A stretch of DNA of 64,000 nt. Source: Serratia sp. AKBS12. Lineage in GTDB: Bacteria; Pseudomonadota; Gammaproteobacteria; Enterobacterales; Enterobacteriaceae. The DNA is taken from positions 1 through 64,000 of the forward strand of contig NZ_JANUSB010000007.1 of the NCBI RefSeq assembly GCF_024793895.1. The letters are read 5' to 3'. Shown here piece by piece: positions 34,323 to 44,406 of this stretch. Below the pieces are notes generated by a model. It was not told the origin of the DNA, did no database searches, and saw nothing but the letters and a program-made list of their open reading frames with translations. The number at the start of each line of letters is the position of its first letter. Position 1 is the first letter of the stretch. Position numbers and translations under genes: made by a program.

Positions 34323-35279
34323 ATGGCTGAGTACAAGCCGACCATTAAGGCTCCAGGCAAAAATGGTGACATCCTGTTCAGCGCGCTAGTGAAACTGGCG
34401 GCGCTGATTACCCTATTGCTGCTGGGTGGCATCATTGTTTCACTCGTCTTCGCTTCCTGGCCGAGCATGCAGAAGTTTGGCTTCTCCTTCCTGTGGACCA
34501 AAGAGTGGGACGCACCGGCGGAGCAGTTTGGTGCACTGGTACCGATATACGGCACCATCGTTACCTCGCTTATCGCCTTGATCATTGCGGTCCCGGTGAG
34601 CTTCGGCATCGCACTGTTCCTGACCGAGCTGGCGCCGAACTGGCTCAAGCGCCCGTTGGGCGTGGCGATTGAACTGCTGGCGGCCATTCCGAGCATCGTT
34701 TACGGCATGTGGGGTCTGTTCGTATTTGCCCCGCTGTTTGCCGAATATTTCCAGACACCGGTTGGCGATGTCCTGTCCGGTATTCCTATCGTCGGTGAAC
34801 TGTTCTCCGGCCCGGCCTTCGGCATCGGCATCCTGGCCGCCGGGGTGATTCTGGCGATCATGATTATTCCTTACATCGCCGCGGTAATGCGCGACGTGTT
34901 TGAACAGACGCCGGTAATGATGAAAGAGTCGGCCTACGGTATCGGCTGTACCACCTGGGAAGTTATCTGGCGCATCGTCCTGCCGTTCACCAAAAACGGC
35001 GTGATCGGCGGCGTAATGCTGGGTCTGGGCCGAGCGCTGGGAGAAACCATGGCGGTGACCTTCATCATCGGCAACACCTACCAGCTCGACAGCGCCTCGC
35101 TGTATATGCCGGGCAACAGCATTACCTCGGCGCTGGCCAACGAATTCGCCGAAGCGGAATCCGGGCTGCACACCGCAGCACTGATGGAGCTGGGTCTGAT
35201 TCTGTTTGTTATCACCTTTATCGTGCTGGCGTTGTCGAAACTGATGATTATGCGCCTGGCCAAGAATGAGGGACGCTAA
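34323..35279 (+). CDS. pstC: phosphate ABC transporter permease PstC
   Basis: A 318-residue inner-membrane permease with six helices. The ABC-docking EAA loop is visible as [29 protein letters not shown]. Length is one residue from E. coli PstC (319). It pairs with PstA. It starts after a palindromic spacer downstream of pstS. Confidence 0.97.
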   Translation: MAEYKPTIKAPGKNGDILFSALVKLAALITLLLLGGIIVSLVFASWPSMQKFGFSFLWTKEWDAPAEQFGALVPIYGTIVTSLIALIIAVPVSFGIALFLTELAPNWLKRPLGVAIELLAAIPSIVYGMWGLFVFAPLFAEYFQTPVGDVLSGIPIVGELFSGPAFGIGILAAGVILAIMIIPYIAAVMRDVFEQTPVMMKESAYGIGCTTWEVIWRIVLPFTKNGVIGGVMLGLGRALGETMAVTFIIGNTYQLDSASLYMPGNSITSALANEFAEAESGLHTAALMELGLILFVITFIVLALSKLMIMRLAKNEGR

Positions 35280-35280
35280 C

Positions 35281-36171
35281 GTGGCGACGATGGATATGCA
35301 ACATAACCTGGCACTGGCGGAAAGCCGCCGCAAAATGCAGGCCTGGCGCCGCCAGAAGAACCGCATCGCGCTGTTCCTGTCGATGGCCACCATGGTGTTC
35401 GGCCTGTTCTGGCTGGTATGGATCCTGTTTTCTACCGTCACCAAGGGCATCGACGGCATGTCGCTGGCGCTGTTTACCGAAATGACACCGCCGCCTAACA
35501 CCGCTGGTGGCGGGCTGGCCAACGCCATCGCCGGTAGCGGGCTGTTAATCCTGTGGGCGACCATCTTCGGTACCCCGCTCGGCATTCTGGCGGGGATTTA
35601 TCTGGCAGAGTACGGCCGTAAATCGTGGTTGGCAGAAGTGATTCGTTTTATTAACGACATTTTGCTGTCGGCACCGTCAATCGTGGTCGGCCTGTTCGTG
35701 TACACCATTGTGGTGGCGAAGATGGAGCACTTTTCCGGCTGGGCGGGCATTATCGCGCTGGCGCTGCTGCAGGTGCCGATCGTCATTCGCACCACCGAAA
35801 ACATGCTCAAGCTGGTACCGGATACGCTGCGAGAAGCTGCCTATGCGCTCGGCACGCCGAAGTGGCGCATGATTTCCGCCATTACGCTGAAGGCGTCGGT
35901 GTCCGGCATCATTACCGGCGTGCTGTTGGCGATTGCACGCATTGCCGGCGAAACGGCACCGCTGCTGTTTACCTCGTTGTCGAACCAGTTCTGGACCACC
36001 GACCTGATGCAGCCGATCGCCAACCTGCCGGTCACCATTTTCAAGTTCGCCATGAGCCCGTTTGCCGAATGGCAGCAACTGGCCTGGGCCGGGGTGTTGC
36101 TGATCACCCTGTGCGTACTGTTACTGAATATCCTGGCGCGTGTGATTTTCGCCAAGAAAAAGCATTCATAA
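35281..36171 (+). CDS. pstA: phosphate ABC transporter permease PstA
   Basis: A 296-residue permease, same length as E. coli PstA. The EAA loop reads [31 protein letters not shown] chose GTG at 35281, one base after the pstC stop, with GAGGG upstream; an ATG at 35266 would overlap pstC and add five unconserved residues. Six transmembrane segments. Confidence 0.96.
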   Translation: MATMDMQHNLALAESRRKMQAWRRQKNRIALFLSMATMVFGLFWLVWILFSTVTKGIDGMSLALFTEMTPPPNTAGGGLANAIAGSGLLILWATIFGTPLGILAGIYLAEYGRKSWLAEVIRFINDILLSAPSIVVGLFVYTIVVAKMEHFSGWAGIIALALLQVPIVIRTTENMLKLVPDTLREAAYALGTPKWRMISAITLKASVSGIITGVLLAIARIAGETAPLLFTSLSNQFWTTDLMQPIANLPVTIFKFAMSPFAEWQQLAWAGVLLITLCVLLLNILARVIFAKKKHS

Positions 36172-36178
36172 AAATTTA

Positions 36179-36198
36179 AGCGCCGCCGCGGCGGCGCT
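36179..36198 (+). repeat. 20-bp perfect palindrome between pstA and pstB
   Basis: AGCGCCGCCGCGGCGGCGCT is fully self-complementary and lies eight bases after pstA. No U-run follows. It is the second GC palindrome in this operon. Confidence 0.8.
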
Positions 36199-36218
36199 GT
36201 GAAAAGAGAGAAGTCTAG

Positions 36219-36995
<777 letters not shown>

Positions 36996-37007
36996 TGAGG
37001 ATGCATC

Positions 37008-37748
37008 ATGGATAACCTGAATTTAAACAAACACATTTCCGGCCAGTTTAACGCTGAACTCGAGCACATCCGTACCCAGGTATTGACCATGGGCGGGCTG
37101 GTGGAACAGCAATTGACCGATGCCATTACCGCGATGCACAACCAGGACGGCGAGCTGGCCAAGCGAGTGATCGACGGCGACGACAAGGTCAACATGATGG
37201 AAGTGGCGATCGACGAAGCCTGCGTGCGTATTATTGCCAAACGCCAACCGACCGCCAGTGACCTGCGTCTGGTGATGGCGATCATCAAGACCATTTCGGA
37301 GCTGGAACGTATCGGCGACGTGGCAGATAAAATCTGCCGCACCGCGTTGGAAAAGTTTTCGCATCAGCATCAACCGCTGCTGGTCAGCCTGGAATCCCTT
37401 GGCCGTCACACCGTGCAAATGCTGCACGACGTGCTGGATGCCTTTGCCCGCATGGATCTCGACGAAGCCGTGCGTATCTACCGCGAAGACAAGAAGGTCG
37501 ATCAGGAATATGAAGGTATCGTGCGTCAACTGATGACCTATATGATGGAAGACTCACGCACCATTCCCAGCGTGCTGACTGCGCTGTTCTGCGCGCGTTC
37601 GATCGAGCGTATCGGCGACCGTTGTCAGAATATCTGCGAATTCATCTTCTACTTTGTTAAGGGGCAGGATTTCCGCCATATCGGCGGTGATGCGCTGGAT
37701 AAACTGTTGGCCGATGGCAAAACGCCACCGGACGTTACCGGCGAGTAA
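37008..37748 (+). CDS. phoU: phosphate signalling protein PhoU
   Basis: A 246-residue protein of two three-helix bundles, each with the metal-binding E/DxxxD type motifs ([11 protein letters not shown] and [12 protein letters not shown]). It represses the PHO regulon when phosphate is plentiful by linking PstB to PhoR. It is 12 bases after pstB and closes the operon at a strong terminator. Confidence 0.97.
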   Translation: MDNLNLNKHISGQFNAELEHIRTQVLTMGGLVEQQLTDAITAMHNQDGELAKRVIDGDDKVNMMEVAIDEACVRIIAKRQPTASDLRLVMAIIKTISELERIGDVADKICRTALEKFSHQHQPLLVSLESLGRHTVQMLHDVLDAFARMDLDEAVRIYREDKKVDQEYEGIVRQLMTYMMEDSRTIPSVLTALFCARSIERIGDRCQNICEFIFYFVKGQDFRHIGGDALDKLLADGKTPPDVTGE

Positions 37749-37766
37749 CGGTTCCGTTCTCCCGGC

Positions 37767-37793
37767 AAAGGCGCAGCGTGCTGCGCCTTTTTT
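37767..37793 (+). terminator. rho-independent terminator of pst-phoU
   Basis: AAAGGCGCAG (37767-37776) pairs with CTGCGCCTTT (37781-37790) around CGTG, followed by more T. It separates phoU from the downstream ABC importer. Confidence 0.93.
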
Positions 37794-37912
37794 ACGACCA
37801 ATAACCTTGAAGTTAAAACGGTTATAAATATAGCTTTTTATATTATTTCCTGACCTAAGTGGCAGTTGCTAGCTTATCCATCAGCAGGACATCAACCACT
37901 TGGGAGCTTTTC

Positions 37913-38752
37913 ATGAAACAGCGCGCTTTGGCTTTAACCTTGTTGGCCGGCTTGGCCGGTCTCGCTAGCGGTGCCGCGCAGGCGGACAAACTCGACGACA
38001 TCAAACAGGCCGGCGTGGTGCGCATCGCGGTATTCGACAGCAATCCACCGTTTGGCTATATCGATCCGCAGAGCAAAAAGCTGGTGGGTTACGACGTCGA
38101 CATTGCCGATGCGATAGGCAAGGCTCTCGGGGTGAAGGTCGAACTGCGCGCCACCAACCCGGCTAACCGCATTCCGCTGCTGGTAGCCAAAAAAGTGGAT
38201 CTGATTGCCGCCAACTTTACCATTACCGATCAACGAGCCAAGGAAGTGAATTTCAGCGTGCCATATTTCGCCACCGGGCAGAAATTCATCGCGCGTAAAG
38301 GGGTGCTGAAGACCCCGGAGGACATCAAAACGCTGCGTATCGGCGCGGATAAAGGCACGGTACAGGAAATAACCCTGCGCGAACATTACCCGACCGCCAA
38401 AGTGATTTCCTATGACGATACCCCACTGGCGTTTGTGGCGCTGCGTAACGGCAACGTACAGGCGATCACTCAGGATGACGCCAAGCTGGTCGGCCTGCTC
38501 GGCAACCTGACGCCGGCGCAAAAAGCCGATTTTGAAATTTCACCGTTCAGTATTACCAAAGAATATCAAGGCATCGGCATTCCCAAGGGCGAAGAACGCC
38601 TGACGACGACCATCAACGACAGCTTGCTTAAGCTGGAACAGGGCGGTGAAGCGCTGAAGATTTACCAGCGCTGGTTCGGCCCGGAAACCAAAAGCGCTCA
38701 ACCGCGCGGCGACTTCAAAATTGCGCCGTTGGCTCAGCAACCTAAAGCCTGA
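37913..38752 (+). CDS. amino-acid-type ABC transporter substrate-binding protein
   Basis: A 279-residue periplasmic protein of the SBP family 3. It has a signal peptide (MKQRALALTLLAGLAGLASGAAQA, cleavage after residue 24). The mature part has the family signatures GYDVDIADAIGKALG and FTITDQRAKEVNFSVPY. The frame is open to 37859; ATG at 37913 with GGAG seven bases upstream is preferred. Two permease genes follow but no ATPase gene. Upstream at 37821-37850 is a very AT-rich imperfect repeat, perhaps an activator site. The amino acid carried is unknown. Confidence 0.88.
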   Translation: MKQRALALTLLAGLAGLASGAAQADKLDDIKQAGVVRIAVFDSNPPFGYIDPQSKKLVGYDVDIADAIGKALGVKVELRATNPANRIPLLVAKKVDLIAANFTITDQRAKEVNFSVPYFATGQKFIARKGVLKTPEDIKTLRIGADKGTVQEITLREHYPTAKVISYDDTPLAFVALRNGNVQAITQDDAKLVGLLGNLTPAQKADFEISPFSITKEYQGIGIPKGEERLTTTINDSLLKLEQGGEALKIYQRWFGPETKSAQPRGDFKIAPLAQQPKA

Positions 38753-38828
38753 TGCAGGCGTTATGCTGCCTTGAACGCAAGGGCGCAGTGAGCTGTGCCC
38801 TTGCTGCATGGATGCCGAGAGAACAACG

Positions 38829-39566
38829 ATGAGCGTGCAATTTCTTGCGGACTGGCTATTGGAGCCGCAATATCTTGGCTGGCTATGGCACGGTTTTCTG
38901 CTGACGCTATGGCTTTCCGCCTGTGCCGGACTGGCGGCCACGCTGCTGGGGCTGGCTGTCGCCGCGTTGCGCGCCAGCCAGTTGCCGCCGCTGCGCTGGC
39001 TGGCGGTTGCCTACAGCGCGCTGTTTCGTAATACGCCGCTGCTGGTACAGCTGTTTTTCTGGTACTTCGCCGCCGGGCAATTGCTGCCGTCTGCCGCCAT
39101 GCAATGGCTGAATACCCCACATCAGCTTGGGTGGCTGGCCTGGCCGTCGTTCGAGTTTCTGGCCGGCTTCTGCGGGCTGACGCTGTATTCCGCCGCGTTT
39201 ATCGCCGAGGAAGTCCGTTCCGGCATACGCGGCGTGGCTGTCGGGCAAAAACAGGCCGCCAACGCGCTGGGACTGACCGGCTGGCAGGCGATGCGCCATG
39301 TGGTGCTGCCGCAGGCGTTGACCATCGCCCTGCCGCCGCTGCTGGGCCAATACATGAATCTTATCAAGAACTCGTCGCTGACGATGGCGATCGGCGTTGC
39401 CGAGCTGTCGTATGCTTCGCGCCAGGTAGAAACCGAAACGCTACGCACCTTCCAGGCGTTTGGCGTTGCCACGCTGCTGTACATCGCCATTATTGCGCTG
39501 TTGGAAGGTTGGGGCATGTGGCATCAACAGCGCAAATCGCAGCGAGGGGCGCAGAATGGATTTTAG
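38829..39566 (+). CDS. amino-acid ABC transporter permease (first)
   Basis: A 245-residue permease of the His/Glu/Gln/Arg/opine family with about five membrane helices. The typical docking loop is seen as GVAVGQKQAANALGLTGWQAMRHVVLPQALTIALPPLLGQYMNLIKNSSL. ATG at 38829 is preferred over 38808. Its end overlaps the second permease by 11 bases, so the two form a heterodimer made together. Confidence 0.88.
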   Translation: MSVQFLADWLLEPQYLGWLWHGFLLTLWLSACAGLAATLLGLAVAALRASQLPPLRWLAVAYSALFRNTPLLVQLFFWYFAAGQLLPSAAMQWLNTPHQLGWLAWPSFEFLAGFCGLTLYSAAFIAEEVRSGIRGVAVGQKQAANALGLTGWQAMRHVVLPQALTIALPPLLGQYMNLIKNSSLTMAIGVAELSYASRQVETETLRTFQAFGVATLLYIAIIALLEGWGMWHQQRKSQRGAQNGF

Positions 39567-40284
39567 CGTTATTCAGGAAAACCTGCGTTATCTGCTGTTG
39601 GGCACCTGGCCGGACGGCCCGCTGGGCGGCGCAGCGCTGACCCTGGCCATCAGCCTGATGGCCGGCGTGGCGTCGGCACTACTGGGCACTTTACTGGGAA
39701 TACTGCTGGCGATGTCACGCGGTGCGCTTGCCGGGCTACTGGCTGCCGTATTAGGCTTTTTCCGTGCCATACCGGTGATCATGCTGATTTTCTGGACCTA
39801 TTTCCTGTTACCCATCGTGTTTGGCGTGGAGATCCCGGAAATCACCACCGTGGTGTGCGCGCTGGCGCTGATCGCCGCCGCCTATCTGGCCCATGCGGTG
39901 AAGGCCGGTATCGTCGCCATTGGCCCCGGGCAGTGGCAAGCCGGACTGTCGCTGGGGCTGACGCGTTGGCAAACGCTGGCGCTGATCGTGCTGCCGCAGG
40001 CGTTACGCATGATGGTGCCCTCGTTCATCAACCAATGGATTTCTCTGATTAAGGATACCTCGCTGGCCTACATCGTCGGCGTCGGCGAACTGACCTTTTT
40101 GGCCACCCAGGTGAATAACCGCAGCATGGCGTATCCGATGGAGGTGTTCCTGTTTGTGGCGCTGGTGTACTTCGCGTTCTGTCTGGCGCTCGATCTGCTG
40201 GCCAATGGCTTGAACAAACGCTTCAGCCCGCAGGCCAAAGCGTTGGTGCGTGCAGGACGCAAACCGCCGTTACCGGCCAGTTAA
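39556..40284 (+). CDS. amino-acid ABC transporter permease (second)
   Basis: A 242-residue permease of the same family as its neighbour. Its docking loop reads GQWQAGLSLGLTRWQTLALIVLPQALRMMVPSFINQWISLIKDTSL. ATG at 39556 lies inside the end of the first permease. The 3' end overlaps the convergent yieH gene by 15 bases, so there is no room for an ATPase gene downstream. The transporter must borrow an ATPase or have lost its own. Confidence 0.88.
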   Translation: MDFSVIQENLRYLLLGTWPDGPLGGAALTLAISLMAGVASALLGTLLGILLAMSRGALAGLLAAVLGFFRAIPVIMLIFWTYFLLPIVFGVEIPEITTVVCALALIAAAYLAHAVKAGIVAIGPGQWQAGLSLGLTRWQTLALIVLPQALRMMVPSFINQWISLIKDTSLAYIVGVGELTFLATQVNNRSMAYPMEVFLFVALVYFAFCLALDLLANGLNKRFSPQAKALVRAGRKPPLPAS

Positions 40285-40938
40285 CTGCCAGCCGCGCTGC
40301 TGCCACAGCGACGGCAACTGGGCGAGATCGTCGAAGGGGGTGACCAGCGGGTGATCGATCGGCTTATTGTGCGGATCGGCGCAGAAGTAAAACACCGGAA
40401 TACCAGCGGCGATCCCGGCCTGTGCGCCGGCGGCGGAATCATCCACCAGAATGCAGCGTTCTACCGGTACGCGCATTTGCGCCGCGGCGTGGTAGACGAT
40501 CGCCGGGTCCGGCTTCCAACGCTGGATATCGTAGCCGCTGTACAGCCGGTCATCAAAATAGGACAGCATGCCGGTCAGGCCGAGCGAATGCTGCATTTTG
40601 CTTACCGGCCCGTTGGAAACGGTGCAAAAAGGCACGCTGACCTGCGCCAACAGCTCACGTGCGCCGGCGATAGGTTGCAGTTGGGTGTCAAACAGGCGCG
40701 CAACTTCCTGACGATATTGCGGTTCCAGCAGCTCTTTGGCCAGGCTGGTGCCATGCTCAGCATTCACCTGGTCAATAATCTCGTACAGTTTTATACCCTT
40801 GTATTTTTTGAATACCTCTTCCAGCGACAGCGTGATGCCATGCTGGGCAAACATATGTACATAGGCCATGCTGCACAGCACTTCGCTGTCCACCAGCGTG
40901 CCGTCGCAATCAAACAGAATACAGTCAATCTGGGTCAT
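40270..40938 (-). CDS. yieH: HAD-family phosphatase YieH
   Basis: A 222-residue HAD phosphatase close to E. coli YieH, reported to act on 6-phosphogluconate. The catalytic motif DCDGTLVDSE is at residues 9-18. Motif II is TVSNG, motif III Lys is in RWKPDP and motif IV is LVDDSAAG. The frame is open to 41007, but ATG at 40938 follows AAGG and gives the family length. It overlaps the convergent permease by 15 bases. Confidence 0.94.
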   Translation of the reverse strand: MTQIDCILFDCDGTLVDSEVLCSMAYVHMFAQHGITLSLEEVFKKYKGIKLYEIIDQVNAEHGTSLAKELLEPQYRQEVARLFDTQLQPIAGARELLAQVSVPFCTVSNGPVSKMQHSLGLTGMLSYFDDRLYSGYDIQRWKPDPAIVYHAAAQMRVPVERCILVDDSAAGAQAGIAAGIPVFYFCADPHNKPIDHPLVTPFDDLAQLPSLWQQRGWQLTGR

Positions 40939-41161
40939 CGAAACCTTGCCCTCGCGGTTGCTACAGTACTCCCACTTTAACCGGCTGCGCCAGGAAAGCG
41001 ATAGCAAGATGGCCCGCTTCGGCCAATTCGCAATAAATCCATCGGATTACCGAGCAAAACCGCCGAAAAGGCGAAAAAAACCTGTGATCGACGTCAAAAG
41101 CCGGAAATTTTGTTATAGGATAGCCGGCGGACTGTCCATTCCCTTCTTCGGAATTCTGATA

Positions 41162-42499
41162 ATGACCAAACAAGTCACTGGCCTTGACGCTGAGCAAGGC
41201 TTGCTTGGGCGCGTGTTTAAACTCAAGCAGCATGGCACTACGGTACGTACGGAAACGATTGCCGGCTTTACCACCTTTTTGACCATGGTGTACATCGTAT
41301 TCGTCAACCCGCAGATCCTCGGCGCTGCGGGTATGGATACACAGGCGGTGTTCGTTACCACCTGCCTGATTGCCGCCTTTGGCAGCATTCTGATGGGGCT
41401 GCTGGCCAACCTGCCGGTGGCGCTGGCCCCGGCGATGGGCCTCAACGCCTTCTTTGCCTTTGTGGTGGTTGGCGCGATGGGGATCTCATGGCAGGTCGGT
41501 ATGGGGGCGATTTTCTGGGGCGCGGTCGGTTTGCTGTTGCTGACCATTTTCCGCATCCGTTACTGGATGATCGCCAATATTCCGCTGAGCCTGCGCATTG
41601 GCATCACCAGCGGCATCGGCCTGTTTATCGCCATGATGGGGCTGAAAAACGCCGGGATCGTGGTGGCGAATCCGGACACGCTGGTTACGGTCGGCAATCT
41701 GACCTCACACAGCGTACTGCTGGGAGCACTGGGCTTCTTTATCATCGCCATTCTGGCTTCGCGCAATATCCACGCGGCGGTGCTGGTGTCGATCGTGGTC
41801 ACCACGCTGATTGGCTGGGCCTTGGGCGACGTGAAGTACGGCGGGGTATTTTCGATGCCGCCAAGCGTTACCTCGGTGGTCGGTCAGGTCGATCTGGCCG
41901 GCGCGCTAAACGTCGGGCTGGCCGGGATTATCTTCTCGTTCATGCTGGTTAACCTGTTCGATTCCTCCGGTACGCTGATTGGCGTCACCGACAAGGCCGG
42001 ACTGACCGATGAAAAAGGCAAATTCCCGCGCATGAAGCAGGCGCTGTACGTAGACAGCATCAGCTCGGTGGGCGGCGCGTTTATCGGCACTTCGTCGGTG
42101 ACCGCTTATATTGAAAGTTCGTCCGGCGTGTCGGTGGGGGGCCGCACCGGTCTGACCGCGGTGGTTACCGGTCTGCTGTTCCTGCTGGTGATCTTCCTGT
42201 CTCCGCTGGCTGGCATGGTTCCGGCCTATGCTGCCGCCGGTGCGCTGATTTACGTAGGCGTGCTGATGACCTCGAGTCTGGCGCGGGTTAAATGGGACGA
42301 TCTTACCGAGGCGGTACCGGCGTTCGTCACTGCGGTGATGATGCCGTTCAGTTTCTCGATTACCGAGGGCATTGCGCTGGGGTTCATCGCCTACTGCGTA
42401 ATGAAGCTGGGCACCGGCCGCTGGCGTGAGATTAGCCCTTGCGTGGTGGTGGTGGCGCTGCTGTTTGTTCTGAAGATCGTGTTTGTCGACGGGCATTGA
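41162..42499 (+). CDS. adeP: adenine permease AdeP
   Basis: A 445-residue inner-membrane purine:H+ symporter of the NCS2 AzgA-like family, matching E. coli AdeP (YieG). The conserved N-terminus RTETIAGFTTFLTMVYIVFVNP and the internal LFDSSGTLIGVT and GTSSVTAYIESSSGV motifs are present, with about 12 to 14 membrane segments. ATG at 41162 is chosen; the open frame to 40868 runs back over yieH. Position beside yieH and chrR matches E. coli. Confidence 0.94.
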   Translation: MTKQVTGLDAEQGLLGRVFKLKQHGTTVRTETIAGFTTFLTMVYIVFVNPQILGAAGMDTQAVFVTTCLIAAFGSILMGLLANLPVALAPAMGLNAFFAFVVVGAMGISWQVGMGAIFWGAVGLLLLTIFRIRYWMIANIPLSLRIGITSGIGLFIAMMGLKNAGIVVANPDTLVTVGNLTSHSVLLGALGFFIIAILASRNIHAAVLVSIVVTTLIGWALGDVKYGGVFSMPPSVTSVVGQVDLAGALNVGLAGIIFSFMLVNLFDSSGTLIGVTDKAGLTDEKGKFPRMKQALYVDSISSVGGAFIGTSSVTAYIESSSGVSVGGRTGLTAVVTGLLFLLVIFLSPLAGMVPAYAAAGALIYVGVLMTSSLARVKWDDLTEAVPAFVTAVMMPFSFSITEGIALGFIAYCVMKLGTGRWREISPCVVVVALLFVLKIVFVDGH

Positions 42500-42516
42500 T
42501 GCCGTTGGCAGAAAGC

Positions 42517-42545
42517 CGGGTCCAGCTTGCTGGGCCCGTTTTTTA
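42517..42545 (+). terminator. rho-independent terminator of adeP
   Basis: CGGGTCCAGC (42517-42526) pairs with GCTGGGCCCG (42529-42538), one G-U pair, followed by six T. The 3' end of the convergent gene begins within it. Confidence 0.88.
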
Positions 42546-43595
42546 TCCATCCGGATGTGCATCCGGCGCCTTACCCAGCACCCATTCCATTGGCCGCGCA
42601 AAACGCCCCTGCCAACCAACCATGGCGCTTTTCGCCTGATTAAAACGCTGTAGCTGCACCTGATTGCCGGTATTGAACAGTTCGGCGAAATGCAGCGCCA
42701 GCGCCCGTGCGCTAAAGTTCTGACGATCGTAATAGGCCAGTACGATGCGCTTGTTTTCAGCCAGCGTCTGTCTGGCTGGGGTGATTTCGCCGTGCGGCGC
42801 GATCAGCAGCGCGCCGGCATAAAACTGCGGATACTTCGCCAGAAGGTTGGCAGCGTGCAACGCACCCTGGCCGCGACCGGACAAATATACCTGTTGCGGG
42901 TTGAGATTCAGTTCGGTGGTCAGCGGTGCCAACGCGCGCTGAATGGCGCTTTGGGTGGTTTCATCGCTGTAATTGGACCAGCGGAAACTGTTTTCCGACA
43001 GCATTTGCGTGCCGTTCAGCTCAATGTAGGCGGCGCCAAGGGAACTGAACAGCAGACGATCTTCGGCGCTGATGCTGGCCGATTTGCCGTAATCATGCAG
43101 AAACACCACCGTTGGCCAGCCGCCGGCGGGCGTCGGGCCGCTTGGCAGGGCGTAGCTGGCTTTCCCTTCAAATTGCTGGGCGCGCTGCAGATAGCGGGCT
43201 TTGGCTTGTGCAAGAATAGATTGATAGGTACGGCGGTGCTGAATACTACTGAACGCATCGTCTTCCAACAGGTTGTAGTAATACCACAGTCCGCGTTTGG
43301 CGCTCAGCTGCAGATAACGTTCCGCCAGCTCGGTTTGCCCCTTTTCGGCAGAGGAGGCTGCCAGCTGATAGGGGGCCCAGACGTTGTGCCGATCTTCGCG
43401 CATCAGGGTCAAATACAGCGACATTGCCTCAAGCTTTTTTTCTTCCTGATTGTGCGCCGCCCGTGGCAATTTGGCGTTCAATAGGTGATGTGCCGGCAAC
43501 TCCACCGGTTCCTCTCCGGCGGGGTAGCGCAGCTGTTCGGCAAGCAAGGGTCTGGTGATAACAGCCAACAATAAGGCTAAAACAAAACAATACAT
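42543..43595 (-). CDS. secreted alpha/beta-hydrolase-fold protein lacking the nucleophile Ser
   Basis: A 350-residue protein, not recognised as a named gene. Residues 1-19 form a signal peptide (cleavage near LLA-EQ). Residues about 45-140 are helical and TPR-like (MSLYLTLMREDRHNVWAPYQLAASS). Residues 155-330 look like an alpha/beta hydrolase: strand WPTVVFLHDYG and elbow VYLSGRGQGALHA. In the elbow the GxSxG position reads G240-R-G242-Q-G244, so the serine is glycine and catalysis is doubtful. It may bind rather than cleave. It is convergent with adeP, and the ribosome-binding site is weak. Confidence 0.7.
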   Translation of the reverse strand: MYCFVLALLLAVITRPLLAEQLRYPAGEEPVELPAHHLLNAKLPRAAHNQEEKKLEAMSLYLTLMREDRHNVWAPYQLAASSAEKGQTELAERYLQLSAKRGLWYYYNLLEDDAFSSIQHRRTYQSILAQAKARYLQRAQQFEGKASYALPSGPTPAGGWPTVVFLHDYGKSASISAEDRLLFSSLGAAYIELNGTQMLSENSFRWSNYSDETTQSAIQRALAPLTTELNLNPQQVYLSGRGQGALHAANLLAKYPQFYAGALLIAPHGEITPARQTLAENKRIVLAYYDRQNFSARALALHFAELFNTGNQVQLQRFNQAKSAMVGWQGRFARPMEWVLGKAPDAHPDG

Positions 43596-43647
43596 GGCGT
43601 TATGTCTTTATTTCAAAATAGCGGTAGGCGTGGCGGGTTCCAGCATC

Positions 43648-43675
43648 GGCGCCTTCTGACGTAAGGGAAGGCGCC
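43648..43675. repeat. 9-bp stem hairpin after chrR
   Basis: GGCGCCTTC (43648-43656) pairs with GAAGGCGCC (43667-43675) across a 10-nt loop, 13 bases past the chrR stop on the minus strand. No U-run is seen. Confidence 0.6.
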
Positions 43676-43687
43676 GCTAACCAAGCC

Positions 43688-44254
43688 TTATCTTACCCGA
43701 CGGATATAGTCGCTGAAGGTAGAGAGTTGGCCGGTCAGGAAGTCAAGCGTACCCGGCTCAACCAGTTCGCCGGTTTGCTCGTCAACCTTGTTCTGGATCA
43801 CGCCGCCCATGAACTCCGGTTTGTTCATCACCATGGCGTCGAGGAATACCAGGATCTGGCGCAGATGGTACTGACAGCGTGCGCCGCCGATGGGTCCCAT
43901 TGAACTGGTCTGAATGGCCACCGGCTTGCCAGCCAGCGGCTGGTTTGGCAGGCGAGAAAGCCAGTCGATGGCATTCTTCAGGCCACCCGGCACGGAATAG
44001 TTATATTCCGGCGTCACGATGATCACGCCATCGGCCTGGCGAATCCGATCGGCGATGGCTTCGACCGTGGCCGGGAACCCCTCGTCCTGCTGCAGGTCGG
44101 CGTCGTAAAGCGGGATATCGCGAATGGAAGGCAATGCCTCGATGGTTACACCTGGCGGTGCCAGCTTCGGTAACGTACGCGCGACCATGGCGTTGTAGGA
44201 GTTTTTGCGCAGGCTGCCGAGCAGAGTGACGATTTTTAATGCTTGGTCTGACAT
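43688..44254 (-). CDS. chrR: NAD(P)H-dependent FMN quinone/chromate reductase ChrR
   Basis: A 188-residue flavodoxin-like reductase, same length as E. coli ChrR (YieF) and almost identical in the core. The FMN loop LLGSLRKNSYN and the active-site run PEYNYSVPGGLKNAIDWLSR are present. It reduces quinones and chromate without semiquinone release. ATG at 44254 follows GGAGA. It belongs to the enteric phoU-mnmE interval. Confidence 0.95.
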   Translation of the reverse strand: MSDQALKIVTLLGSLRKNSYNAMVARTLPKLAPPGVTIEALPSIRDIPLYDADLQQDEGFPATVEAIADRIRQADGVIIVTPEYNYSVPGGLKNAIDWLSRLPNQPLAGKPVAIQTSSMGPIGGARCQYHLRQILVFLDAMVMNKPEFMGGVIQNKVDEQTGELVEPGTLDFLTGQLSTFSDYIRRVR

Positions 44255-44406
44255 GATGACTCTCCCTTTCTAATGAACAGATTCAGCGTGGAACACCGAT
44301 AAATACTAGGGCAAATAAACCGCAGGGGACAGCCGTATGTGGTTTATTTCTGCCTATGGGTGCTGCGCCAGCCTTTTGTCGTCTATTGCCGGCATTAGCG
44401 TGAATT

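Noticed and set aside
34440-35585. 381-codon frame antisense to pstC
   Set aside because: Low-complexity His/Gln/Asp-rich translation typical of shadow frames; pstC is certain.
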